A stretch of 33,240 nt of DNA from Bacteroidota bacterium (GTDB lineage: Bacteria > Bacteroidota > Bacteroidia > Chitinophagales > Chitinophagaceae). A program made the position numbers and the translations under genes. This document shows, in pieces, positions 25,740 through 32,665 of this stretch. The first letter of the stretch is position 1; the number at the start of each line of letters is the position of its first letter. Under the pieces are notes generated by a model. The model searched no databases. It worked only from the letters and a program-made list of their open reading frames with translations, and had not been told where the DNA came from. Where the stretch lies: positions 1-33,240 of the forward strand of contig VGMN01000013.1 of the NCBI GenBank assembly GCA_016866355.1, written 5' to 3'.

Positions 25740-26171
25740 ATGTACATTTTCCGATACCTGTTATTAGTGAATGTTGTGCTGCTTTTTGCCTTTTGCACAC
25801 CCAAGGGAACGCCCGACCTTTTACCTGAGTTGTCCTTTTGTGACAGTGCTGTAGTTATGTTTTACAAAACTCCAGGTAATCCCAGGTTTTTCAAGATGGT
25901 TAAGATTTATGATAAGACTGAACTGGCTACTATTGCTAATGCAGCTAACCAGCCTGCAAGACTTACAGAACGTAGCTGTACTACGCAGGGCAAAATTTAT
26001 TATTATGGAGACAAGGGGGAGGTGTATGTGCTATATTTCACTTACGATGCTGCTTGTAAGTCAATTAGCTTCATAAAAACGGGTGAAAAGTATGAGGTAG
26101 ACCTTCCTGATGCAGTTTATGAAATTCTTGAAAAAAGGCAAAAGCTGGCTTACGAACCTGCCTCTCGCTAA
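25740..26171 (+). CDS. Small exported protein of unknown function, possible lipoprotein
   Basis: The 143-residue product starts with a hydrophobic export signal ending in a Cys (LLFAFC, Cys19) followed by TPKGTP. The residues before the Cys are not an ideal lipobox because Phe is at -1, so lipidation is uncertain. Four further Cys residues are present, in LSFCDS, RSCTTQ, DAACKS and the signal, so a disulfide is possible. No family is recognised. It follows the terminator at 25722 after 17 bases, and a shortened -7-like TAGTTTG lies 5 bases before the ATG, so it probably has its own start of transcription. An AT-rich hairpin begins at its stop codon. Confidence 0.65.
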   Translation: MYIFRYLLLVNVVLLFAFCTPKGTPDLLPELSFCDSAVVMFYKTPGNPRFFKMVKIYDKTELATIANAANQPARLTERSCTTQGKIYYYGDKGEVYVLYFTYDAACKSISFIKTGEKYEVDLPDAVYEILEKRQKLAYEPASR

Positions 26172-26206
26172 TGTTAAGTTTTTCAAGTCCCTCAAAACTT
26201 AACATT
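26170..26206. repeat. Perfect 13-bp inverted repeat, probable weak terminator
   Basis: AATGTTAAGTTTT (26170-26182) and AAAACTTAACATT (26194-26206) form a perfect 13-bp stem with an 11-base loop. It overlaps the stop codon of the preceding gene. The stem has only two G-C pairs and no strong T run follows, so it could be a weak terminator or an operator for the next small gene. Confidence 0.55.
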
Positions 26207-26235
26207 GAATTTCAAAACCTAATTGTTCAACAATT

Positions 26236-26243
26236 TACTTTTG
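26236..26243 (+). promoter_or_regulatory. -7 box before the 83-aa gene
   Basis: TACTTTTG is a perfect TAnnTTTG match 36 bases before the ATG at 26280. No -33 TTG is found at normal spacing; the nearest is too close (26224-26226). Confidence 0.4.
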
Positions 26244-26279
26244 AGAAGGCTTTATAATTTCACAGCCTATCCCTGCAAT

Positions 26280-26531
26280 ATGAATACCATCATCGAAGCA
26301 ATTCGAAGGGCATCATCTGTCCATGAAGTTTCTAGTTTATTAGACAATTGTTGGCAGGAGAAAAAGAGGTCAGGGCCTGATGTTGGACTGTTTTTTTTAA
26401 GTGAATTAAGGTCGGTGCTCAACCAAATTGACCCCATAGACGTGGCCCAGCCTGATGAATGGACTAACATACAGCATGCCAGAGTTTATCTTCACCGCAT
26501 TACTGCAAAGCAATCTGCTTCGGAAAAATAA
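26280..26531 (+). CDS. Hypothetical protein, 83 aa
   Basis: The frame opens at 26223, but I chose the ATG at 26280 because it lies downstream of a perfect -7 box and the extra residues look non-coding. The product, MNTIIEAIRRASSVHEVSSL onward, is a small soluble helical protein with no membrane segment and no recognised motif. Its last 32 bases overlap the 3' end of the convergent glycosyltransferase gene. Confidence 0.55.
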   Translation: MNTIIEAIRRASSVHEVSSLLDNCWQEKKRSGPDVGLFFLSELRSVLNQIDPIDVAQPDEWTNIQHARVYLHRITAKQSASEK

Positions 26532-27534
26532 GATTTCTATTAGTTGGGGCAGCGCCTACTTCCAGTAAATAGGTTAGCGATTGTTGAATTGATTGGCTAT
26601 AATCACGAGATAGAGTGGCTCCATTTTGTAACCAGGACTCAATAGTTTCAGTATCAAGTGATTTATAAGGGTCTAGGACTTGCACCCCCATATTTTTCAA
26701 AGCAGCTCCATTACAATATTGCTCATATTGCCCCCATATTGGCATAGCTAATATTTTCTTACCCAATTGCAAGGCCTCTGCTGGAGTTTCAAATCCGGCT
26801 CCACATATTATTCCTGCACAGCTAATCAAGCTTTTATTGAAGGATTCCTGATCGATAGGCTTGAAAATTATATTTTTTTGCTGCGTTACTGTTTTTACCG
26901 TCTTGCTAAAAACCTCAAATCGCTGAAGAGGTATTTTTTTAAGTATTGATTGCAGGAAGCTGTCATGCAGTGCGGGAAGGTATACCGTGATGTGCCCTTC
27001 ATTGACCGGAGTGGCTTCTAGTATCTCTTGCTTTATGACGGCTCCAAAAATTGAAGGGTGATACTTTTCAAAGTGCAAGCCTATATGATGTGTGGCTTGA
27101 ACATATTTCTTTAAGAGCAGTTCTCCATGCCAGCTTTTAAAAATAGGTCTGGGCGCCTCAGTATATTGAAAGCTGGCTTGGTGTCCAAAATGCACCGAGG
27201 GAACCTTTTTCAAACTGCAAGCTAAAGAGGTCAAGCAATCAAAGTCATTCAACACCAGATCATATTTTTCAACAGGTAAGGACATTACCTCTTTATAAAC
27301 GCCAAGGGGATTACGCTGAAAGGCAATCTTGGGATAATCCAGTCCACCGGTATTATTGTAGTAAAGACTGATTCCTTTACTTCTGAATTTGACAGGCAAA
27401 TTTGCTTGGAGATGGCTATTATTTCCGCTTAAAAAACAGTCAACTTCTCCCCATTTTTGTAGATGGGGCAGTAGGGTTATGGCTCTACTAATATGCCCAT
27501 TACCGGTAGCCTGTACTGCGTAAAATATTTTCAT
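26500..27534 (-). CDS. GT-B glycosyltransferase (TIGR00661/MJ1255-like), candidate diacylglycerol glycosyltransferase
   Basis: The 344-residue protein has a two-domain GT-B pattern. The N-terminal acceptor motif ATGNGHISRA contains GNGH at residues 11-14. The C-terminal nucleotide-sugar site includes GAGFETPAEAL at 245-255 and GQYEQ at 268-272. GNGH-type N-termini also occur in MurG, MGDG synthase and diacylglycerol glucosyltransferases. It begins 12 bases after the PlcP-like gene and is surely cotranscribed with it. In phosphate-starved Alphaproteobacteria, PlcP makes diacylglycerol from phospholipids and a neighbouring glycosyltransferase (Agt, a different subfamily) turns it into glycolipid. 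I infer the same division of labour here. The donor sugar and acceptor are not visible from sequence. Confidence 0.78.
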   Translation of the reverse strand: MKIFYAVQATGNGHISRAITLLPHLQKWGEVDCFLSGNNSHLQANLPVKFRSKGISLYYNNTGGLDYPKIAFQRNPLGVYKEVMSLPVEKYDLVLNDFDCLTSLACSLKKVPSVHFGHQASFQYTEAPRPIFKSWHGELLLKKYVQATHHIGLHFEKYHPSIFGAVIKQEILEATPVNEGHITVYLPALHDSFLQSILKKIPLQRFEVFSKTVKTVTQQKNIIFKPIDQESFNKSLISCAGIICGAGFETPAEALQLGKKILAMPIWGQYEQYCNGAALKNMGVQVLDPYKSLDTETIESWLQNGATLSRDYSQSIQQSLTYLLEVGAAPTNRNLIFPKQIALQ

Positions 27535-27546
27535 GTGTAGCTTAGA

Positions 27547-28392
27547 TTAAAAAGGAAGTTGGTGTATGTGTAATCCTATTTCATCCGTTTCCACATTTAA
27601 CTCAGGTAACTGTTTTTGCATACTTACCACCGGTGCCAGCTGGTAATCCTCTTCTTTATAGTGGTAGATCTCCCAGTTTTGATTATTGTATTCAAGTGCA
27701 GTTAAATTCTCAATCCAATCTCCACTATTTAGATAAGTGACCTGCCCTTCTGTTGTTGTAACTATTCGTTGCTGGGGTTGGTGTATGTGTCCGCAAATCA
27801 CATAATCATATCCCTTGTTAATGGCCAACTCTGCTGCAGTCTGTTCAAAATCCGCAATCCAGCTAACTGCTTTTTTGACACCATTTTTTACCTTCTTACT
27901 TAAGCTCATCTTAGGTTGTCCCATTTGAGTCAGCATCCAGTTTATAAGTCGGTTTAGAAGAATCAGCCAGTCATATCCCCATCCTCCCAACTTGGCAATG
28001 AACTTTGCACTTCCCTTTGTAGTAGCATCGAAAACATCCCCATGGAAAATCCAGGTACGTTTTCCATTCATTTCAATTACCAGTTTATCGGTAAGCTGAA
28101 AATTTCCCAGGTGTAGTTCGCTATAGCGGCGAAGCATTTCATCATGATTGCCTGTTATGTACACAACCCGAGTACCCTGTGCAAGTAGATTTAGGATCTC
28201 TTTAATAACCTGCATATGGGCAGGGGGGAAGTAGCTTTTGCTAAATTGCCAGCCATCTATAATATCCCCATTTAAAATCAGTAACTGCGGTGTAATGCTT
28301 TTGAGGTAATGCACCAATTCCCTTGCATGACAGCCGTAGGTTCCCAAATGAATATCACTTAGCACCACTACATCGGGACTTCTTTTCTGCAT
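27547..28392 (-). CDS. plcP: Metallophosphoesterase of the PlcP/LpxH2 type, probable phospholipase C for lipid remodelling
   Basis: The 281-residue protein shows all calcineurin-like metal motifs: SDIHLG (Asp13, His15), NGDIIDGW (Asp43), GNHD (81-84), FHGD (His117) and GHIHQP (His202, His204). Annotation pipelines tend to call such proteins UDP-2,3-diacylglucosamine hydrolase. However, GTYGCHARELVHYL, the central VSWIADFEQTAAELA region and NSGDWIENLTAL match what I remember of rhizobial PlcP, a phosphate-starvation phospholipase C that removes head groups from phospholipids. It is encoded directly upstream of a glycosyltransferase and downstream of a four-unit 11-bp repeat array like that of the receptor operon. 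A plain LpxH role in lipid A synthesis remains possible. Confidence 0.75.
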   Translation of the reverse strand: MQKRSPDVVVLSDIHLGTYGCHARELVHYLKSITPQLLILNGDIIDGWQFSKSYFPPAHMQVIKEILNLLAQGTRVVYITGNHDEMLRRYSELHLGNFQLTDKLVIEMNGKRTWIFHGDVFDATTKGSAKFIAKLGGWGYDWLILLNRLINWMLTQMGQPKMSLSKKVKNGVKKAVSWIADFEQTAAELAINKGYDYVICGHIHQPQQRIVTTTEGQVTYLNSGDWIENLTALEYNNQNWEIYHYKEEDYQLAPVVSMQKQLPELNVETDEIGLHIHQLPF

Positions 28393-28405
28393 TACTTACT
28401 GTTTA

Positions 28406-28413
28406 CCGAAGTA
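28406..28413 (-). promoter_or_regulatory. Weak -7 box of the plcP operon
   Basis: On the minus strand this reads TACTTCGG, which keeps four of the six fixed positions of TAnnTTTG and ends 13 bases before the ATG at 28392. A poor core promoter fits activator dependence. It starts 16 bases after the start of the last repeat hexamer, nearly the same distance as in the receptor operon. Confidence 0.35.
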
Positions 28414-28423
28414 AAGCCGCTAA

Positions 28424-28462
28424 CGTTAACTAGGTATTAAGCAGATGTTATGAAACCGTAAA
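28424..28462 (-). promoter_or_regulatory. Putative Pho box: four hexamers with an exact 11-bp period
   Basis: On the minus strand, in order toward plcP, the hexamers are TTTACG (28462-28457), ATAACA (28451-28446), TTAATA (28440-28435) and TTAACG (28429-28424), each separated by 5 bases. The 11-bp period and the TTAACA-like consensus match the array at 21370-21430. The orientation points to plcP. The array also lies upstream of the divergent ppx gene, but in the reverse sense. The repeat is directly visible; binding by PhoB is inferred. Confidence 0.65.
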
Positions 28463-28494
28463 CCATTTTTTTCTTTTTTATTTATTTCAATCTG

Positions 28495-28502
28495 TAAATT
28501 TG
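28495..28502 (+). promoter_or_regulatory. -7 box of ppx
   Basis: TAAATTTG is a perfect TAnnTTTG match ending 8 bases before the GTG start at 28511. No clear -33 TTG lies at the expected distance. The transcript would have almost no leader. Confidence 0.5.
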
Positions 28503-28510
28503 AAGCCGAA

Positions 28511-29410
28511 GTGAAACTGGCAGCTATAGACATAGGAAGTAATGCGGTAAGACTCTTAATTTCTGAGGTAGTCGAACACACCGATCAAAATCCTGATTTT
28601 ATTAAAACAGTATTAGTCCGTGTTCCTTTGCGCTTGGGTTTTGATGTATTTGAAAGGGGATCTATATCTGTGAAAAAGGCAGAACAGTTAGTGAAGACTA
28701 TGCAAGCATATAAATTGCTTCTAGACGTATATGGCGTCAGAAGTTTAAAAGCTTGTGCTACTTCTGCTATGCGTGATGCTGCCAACACAGCAGAGATTTT
28801 ACAGCGGATTAAGCTAGAGGCGGGGATTGCTGTTCGTGTGATTACTGGAGAAGAAGAAGCAACCCTTATTTACGAAAATCACATTGCTGATTATATGGAT
28901 GCTGCCGAGTCCTATCTCTATATTGATGTGGGTGGAGGAAGTACAGAACTGACATTTTTTAGCGATGGCAAACTGGTTTTTAAAAAATCTTTCAACATAG
29001 GAACTATTCGATTGCTTAAGGACCAGGTATCCTCGGAAAATTGGGAGGAGATGAAAATGTATATCCGTCAGAAAACTAAAGGTCATCACCATGTTACCGC
29101 CATTGGTTCTGGGGGAAACATCAATAAGATTTTTAATCTTTCTAAACGAAAAGAAGGAAAACCCATTGATTTGGAGCTATTGAAACAGTACCACAAAGAA
29201 TTGAACGAGCTCAGCATTCCAGAGCGGATGCAACAGTTTCGCATGCGAGAGGATCGAGCCGATGTGATTGTGCCCGCGCTTCAAATTTATATCAATGCCA
29301 TGCGTTGGGCAGATGCCGAAAGTATGTTTGTCCCAAAAATTGGGCTTGCTGATGGGTTGATACATACGCTCTATGAGGAGGTGGTATCCAGAAGGGCAGT
29401 TGCTAGGTGA
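28511..29410 (+). CDS. ppx: Exopolyphosphatase / Ppx-GppA family phosphatase
   Basis: The protein belongs to the ASKHA-fold Ppx/GppA family, which releases phosphate from the ends of polyphosphate or acts on pppGpp. Motifs seen in the 299 residues are AAIDIGSNAVRLLI at the N-terminus (phosphate-1 loop), ATSAMRDAANTAEI, ITGEEEATLIYE and YIDVGGGSTELTFF (phosphate-2 loop). It is the short form without the C-terminal HD domain. The start is GTG at 28511, since the conserved first strand begins two codons later and no in-frame ATG is upstream. Its neighbour ppk1 follows on the same strand after 98 bases, a fitting pair for polyphosphate turnover. Confidence 0.9.
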   Translation: MKLAAIDIGSNAVRLLISEVVEHTDQNPDFIKTVLVRVPLRLGFDVFERGSISVKKAEQLVKTMQAYKLLLDVYGVRSLKACATSAMRDAANTAEILQRIKLEAGIAVRVITGEEEATLIYENHIADYMDAAESYLYIDVGGGSTELTFFSDGKLVFKKSFNIGTIRLLKDQVSSENWEEMKMYIRQKTKGHHHVTAIGSGGNINKIFNLSKRKEGKPIDLELLKQYHKELNELSIPERMQQFRMREDRADVIVPALQIYINAMRWADAESMFVPKIGLADGLIHTLYEEVVSRRAVAR

Positions 29411-29508
29411 TAATCAATTTATTGCCTTAATGTGAAACAATTATTAACTTATTTTACTTTTCTCAGGTTCGTTTTTGATCAATTAGTTTTGTTATATACC
29501 CTGTTTGC

Positions 29509-31590
29509 ATGCTAATTCCACGTGACATCAGCTGGCTGTCATTTAATGGCCGCGTATTACAAGAAGCCAATGATCCTACCGTTCCGCTTCAACAGCGTAT
29601 TCGATTTTTGGGCATATTTTCAAATAATCTGGACGAATTTTTCAGAGTACGTGTAGCTACACTTAAAAGAATGTCTGACTACAGTGCCAGACGAAAAAAA
29701 CTCAACATTGATATTGATGCCAATGCGCAGCAAATCCTGGACGAAATCCAGATGATTGTGTTGCGACAGCAAAATGAATTTGAAAGAATTTGGAAAAATA
29801 TTCTGCAAGAACTCAAACAACACCGTGTTTATTTAAAAAATGAAAAACAGCTTACAAAACCACAACAGCAGTTTGTAAGGGAGTTTTTTGAAACACAGGT
29901 TCGTAATTATGTTATCCCGTTGATGATTGAGGCATTACCCACCTTGCCTTATATAAGAGATAAAAGTATTTACTTGGGTGTGGTAATGCGAAAAAAGAAC
30001 ACAGCCTATCAGGATCAGTATGCCTTAATTGAAGTTCCTGTAACATCCATTGGTCGATTTGTGCTGCTTCCCTCCCCGGGAAACGAAAAACATATTATTC
30101 TTTTAGAAGATATTATTCGTTTTAATCTCCCTCGCATCTTCCCCTATTTTGATTATGATCTGTTTGAGGCTTGGCTATTTAAAGTCACTAAGGATGCCGA
30201 ATTGGAAATAGATCATGACCTGTCTACCAGTTTTGTAGAAAAAATGGCAAAGGGTATTAAAAATAGAAGGAAGGGCAAGCCCGTTCGATTTGTGTATGAT
30301 AAGGAGATGGATAATGGATTGTTGCAGTATTTAATTGGTCGGTTAGGGCTCACAAAAAAAAGTGCCATCATACCCGGTGGCCGCATACATAACTTTAGAC
30401 ACTTTATGGATTTTCCAAAAGTGTTACCAGTTACACAGCAACGTAAGCCCGCTTTCACCCATCCTCTGTTACGTGACAAGCTTCGTGTAACAGATGTGGT
30501 ATTGCAAAGGGATATCATGTTGCATTTTCCCTATCATTCTTTCGACTCCTTGATTGATATGTTGCGTGAGGCAGCGATGGATGCTACAGTTGAAAGAATC
30601 CAACTAACAGCTTATCGGTTGGCTTCTTCTTCCCGTGTTATTCATGCGTTGATCAATGCCGCACGAAATGGAAAGTCTGTAGAGGTAATGCTTGAGTTGA
30701 AAGCCAGATTTGATGAAGAGGCTAACCTGGAATGGAAATCGGTGTTAGAAGAAGAAGGAATTCGGGTTTTGTTGGGAGTTCCTAATATGAAAGTTCATGC
30801 TAAGCTTTGTGTAATTACCCGTCGAGAGAAACAGAAATTACAATACTACGGATTTGTCAGTACGGGGAATCTAAATGAGTCTTCTGCCCGCTTATATGCA
30901 GATCATTGTTTGTTGACATCATCTCCAGCAATCATGCGGGATGCGTTGAGAGTGTTTGAGTATCTGGGAAAATGGCAACGGGGGATGACGCCACTTTGGA
31001 AGTGTAAAACTTTATTGGTATCTCCTGTAACTATGCGTCCCTCTATTGCTCGATTAATTGAGCGGGAAATTAAAATAGCGCATGCAGGGAAAAAAGCAAA
31101 AATTATCATTAAGCTCAATTCACTCAGTGACCTAACCTTGATTAAACTATTGAATAAGGCTGTATCAAGTGGGGTAGAGCTTCATTTAATTATCAGGGGG
31201 ATCTATTGTGCACAGTTCCCGATTTCTAAAAAAAGACTACCTCCACATGCCATAAGTATTGTGGATGAATACTTGGAACATGCACGCGTATTAGCTTTTT
31301 ATAATAAGGGTAAGGAGCGTGTCTTTATCTCTTCGGCGGATTGGATGGTACGCAACCTGGATTATCGATTAGAGGCTGCAGTTGAAATAGTCGATAAGGC
31401 TATAAAAAATGAGTTTTTAAATATATTGGATATCCAGCTTGCCGATAATGTCAAAGCAAGGTTGTTGAACGCTACACTAGATAATCAATATGCAGGTGGT
31501 AACCCCAAGCAATTTATTCGATCGCAGGTTTTGATTGCCGATTTTTTACAACGCGCTTCTTCTAGCCGTTTCAATAAAACTGTTAGCTAA
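29509..31590 (+). CDS. ppk1: Polyphosphate kinase 1
   Basis: PPK1 makes polyphosphate reversibly from ATP. The 693 residues match the family length. The N-terminal domain opens RDISWLSFNGRVLQEA and includes FSNNLDEFFRVRVA. The catalytic C-terminal domains carry the autophosphorylated His at 430 (MKVHAKL) and the second essential His at 591 (YLEHARV), equivalent to His435 and His592 of the E. coli enzyme as I remember them. The 98-base gap before it shows no convincing promoter or repeat array. It ends with an 8-base overlap with the convergent phoR gene. Confidence 0.97.
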   Translation: MLIPRDISWLSFNGRVLQEANDPTVPLQQRIRFLGIFSNNLDEFFRVRVATLKRMSDYSARRKKLNIDIDANAQQILDEIQMIVLRQQNEFERIWKNILQELKQHRVYLKNEKQLTKPQQQFVREFFETQVRNYVIPLMIEALPTLPYIRDKSIYLGVVMRKKNTAYQDQYALIEVPVTSIGRFVLLPSPGNEKHIILLEDIIRFNLPRIFPYFDYDLFEAWLFKVTKDAELEIDHDLSTSFVEKMAKGIKNRRKGKPVRFVYDKEMDNGLLQYLIGRLGLTKKSAIIPGGRIHNFRHFMDFPKVLPVTQQRKPAFTHPLLRDKLRVTDVVLQRDIMLHFPYHSFDSLIDMLREAAMDATVERIQLTAYRLASSSRVIHALINAARNGKSVEVMLELKARFDEEANLEWKSVLEEEGIRVLLGVPNMKVHAKLCVITRREKQKLQYYGFVSTGNLNESSARLYADHCLLTSSPAIMRDALRVFEYLGKWQRGMTPLWKCKTLLVSPVTMRPSIARLIEREIKIAHAGKKAKIIIKLNSLSDLTLIKLLNKAVSSGVELHLIIRGIYCAQFPISKKRLPPHAISIVDEYLEHARVLAFYNKGKERVFISSADWMVRNLDYRLEAAVEIVDKAIKNEFLNILDIQLADNVKARLLNATLDNQYAGGNPKQFIRSQVLIADFLQRASSSRFNKTVS

Positions 31591-32629
31591 CAGGTAATGT
31601 AAATCCAATAGTAGTTCCTACCTGTTCAGTGCTTCTGGCGTGAATAGTTTCTCCATGCGCCTCTATCATATGTTTACAAATGGCAAGGCCTAACCCACTA
31701 CCAGTGATATCACGCGAGCGTCCTGTTTCTGTACGATAAAATCTTTCAAATATTCGACTAATCTCTCTCTCAGCAATTCCAATTCCATCATCTGTGATTT
31801 CAATTAAAATATGTTTGTCATCTGTTTTATACATCGATGCGGTGATGCTACCATTTTGTTTTCCGTATTTACGTGCATTTTCAACTAGGTTGCTTAATAC
31901 CTGTCTAATCTTTTCTTTATCGGCATAAACAGGTAGAGGAGCTTCACATTCCTTTTTAATGCTGCAATGGGTTGTAGTATTATCCGCTGTTAATTCTGTC
32001 ATTTCAAAAACCTCTTTTACTAAGTCTTGAATAATGAAAGATTGTTTGATTAGGGGCAATTCACCTCTTTCTAACTTGGAAATTTGCTCCAGATCGCCCA
32101 ATAAGTTGGAGAGGCGTTCAACATTACGTCCCGCATTTTCCAAATATTTTTTATTAATTTTTGGATCTTCTAGTGCACCATCTAATAAGGTTTCTAAATA
32201 ACCTTGAATGGAAAAAATGGGTGTCTTAAACTCGTGCGATAGATTCTGTAAGAACTCTTTTCGAAACTGTTCATTTTGTCGGAGTAACTCCATTTCTTTT
32301 TCGTTCTCAATAGCCCAGTCTTCAACATCTTTACTGACTTCTTCTAAGGTTTTTGGAGGAAGTATGTATTTGTAATAGGTTTCTTCCTTTTTAGTTGTTT
32401 TAGTCTTGTGAATGAACTTGTATATCAACTTTATTTTTCGGTTTATGAACTGTTCCAACAATGTGTTGATAACAAAGAAGCTGATTGTAAAGAGCACAGT
32501 AAAGGAAAGTAATCCCAGTGCCCACTTGCCAGAAGCCCAAATCACTAATAGACTCTCAGGAATGGAAAGAATTAATGCCGCGGTTAGCGCAATTTGTCGG
32601 GGTGTGATATTGCTTTCTCGATTTGGCAT
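31583..32629 (-). CDS. phoR: Sensor histidine kinase, PhoR-like
   Basis: The 348-residue kinase has two N-terminal transmembrane segments (about 12-31 and 38-58) with almost no periplasmic loop. A linker leads to a dimerisation/phosphoacceptor domain with NLSHEFKTP (His132) and an ATPase domain with the N box NLVENARKYG, the G1 box DDGIGI and the G2 box GSGLGLAI. Lack of a periplasmic sensor domain is typical of PhoR, which senses phosphate through the transporter and PhoU rather than directly. It follows the PhoB-like gene after 36 bases. The PhoR name rests on domain layout and on the Pho-type neighbours, so moderate certainty applies. Confidence 0.85.
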   Translation of the reverse strand: MPNRESNITPRQIALTAALILSIPESLLVIWASGKWALGLLSFTVLFTISFFVINTLLEQFINRKIKLIYKFIHKTKTTKKEETYYKYILPPKTLEEVSKDVEDWAIENEKEMELLRQNEQFRKEFLQNLSHEFKTPIFSIQGYLETLLDGALEDPKINKKYLENAGRNVERLSNLLGDLEQISKLERGELPLIKQSFIIQDLVKEVFEMTELTADNTTTHCSIKKECEAPLPVYADKEKIRQVLSNLVENARKYGKQNGSITASMYKTDDKHILIEITDDGIGIAEREISRIFERFYRTETGRSRDITGSGLGLAICKHMIEAHGETIHARSTEQVGTTIGFTLPVS

Positions 32630-32665
32630 AAAACGTTTCAGTAAAGGTAAGCTTCGAATTTGCTG

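Noticed and set aside
27547-28392. Plain LpxH of lipid A synthesis
   Set aside because: Not excluded, but the motif pattern, the glycosyltransferase partner and the repeat array favour the PlcP/LpxH2 branch.
29411-29508. Pho-type repeat array before ppk1
   Set aside because: TTAACT is followed 11 bp later only by TACTTT and no further phased unit; no convincing -7 box is present either.
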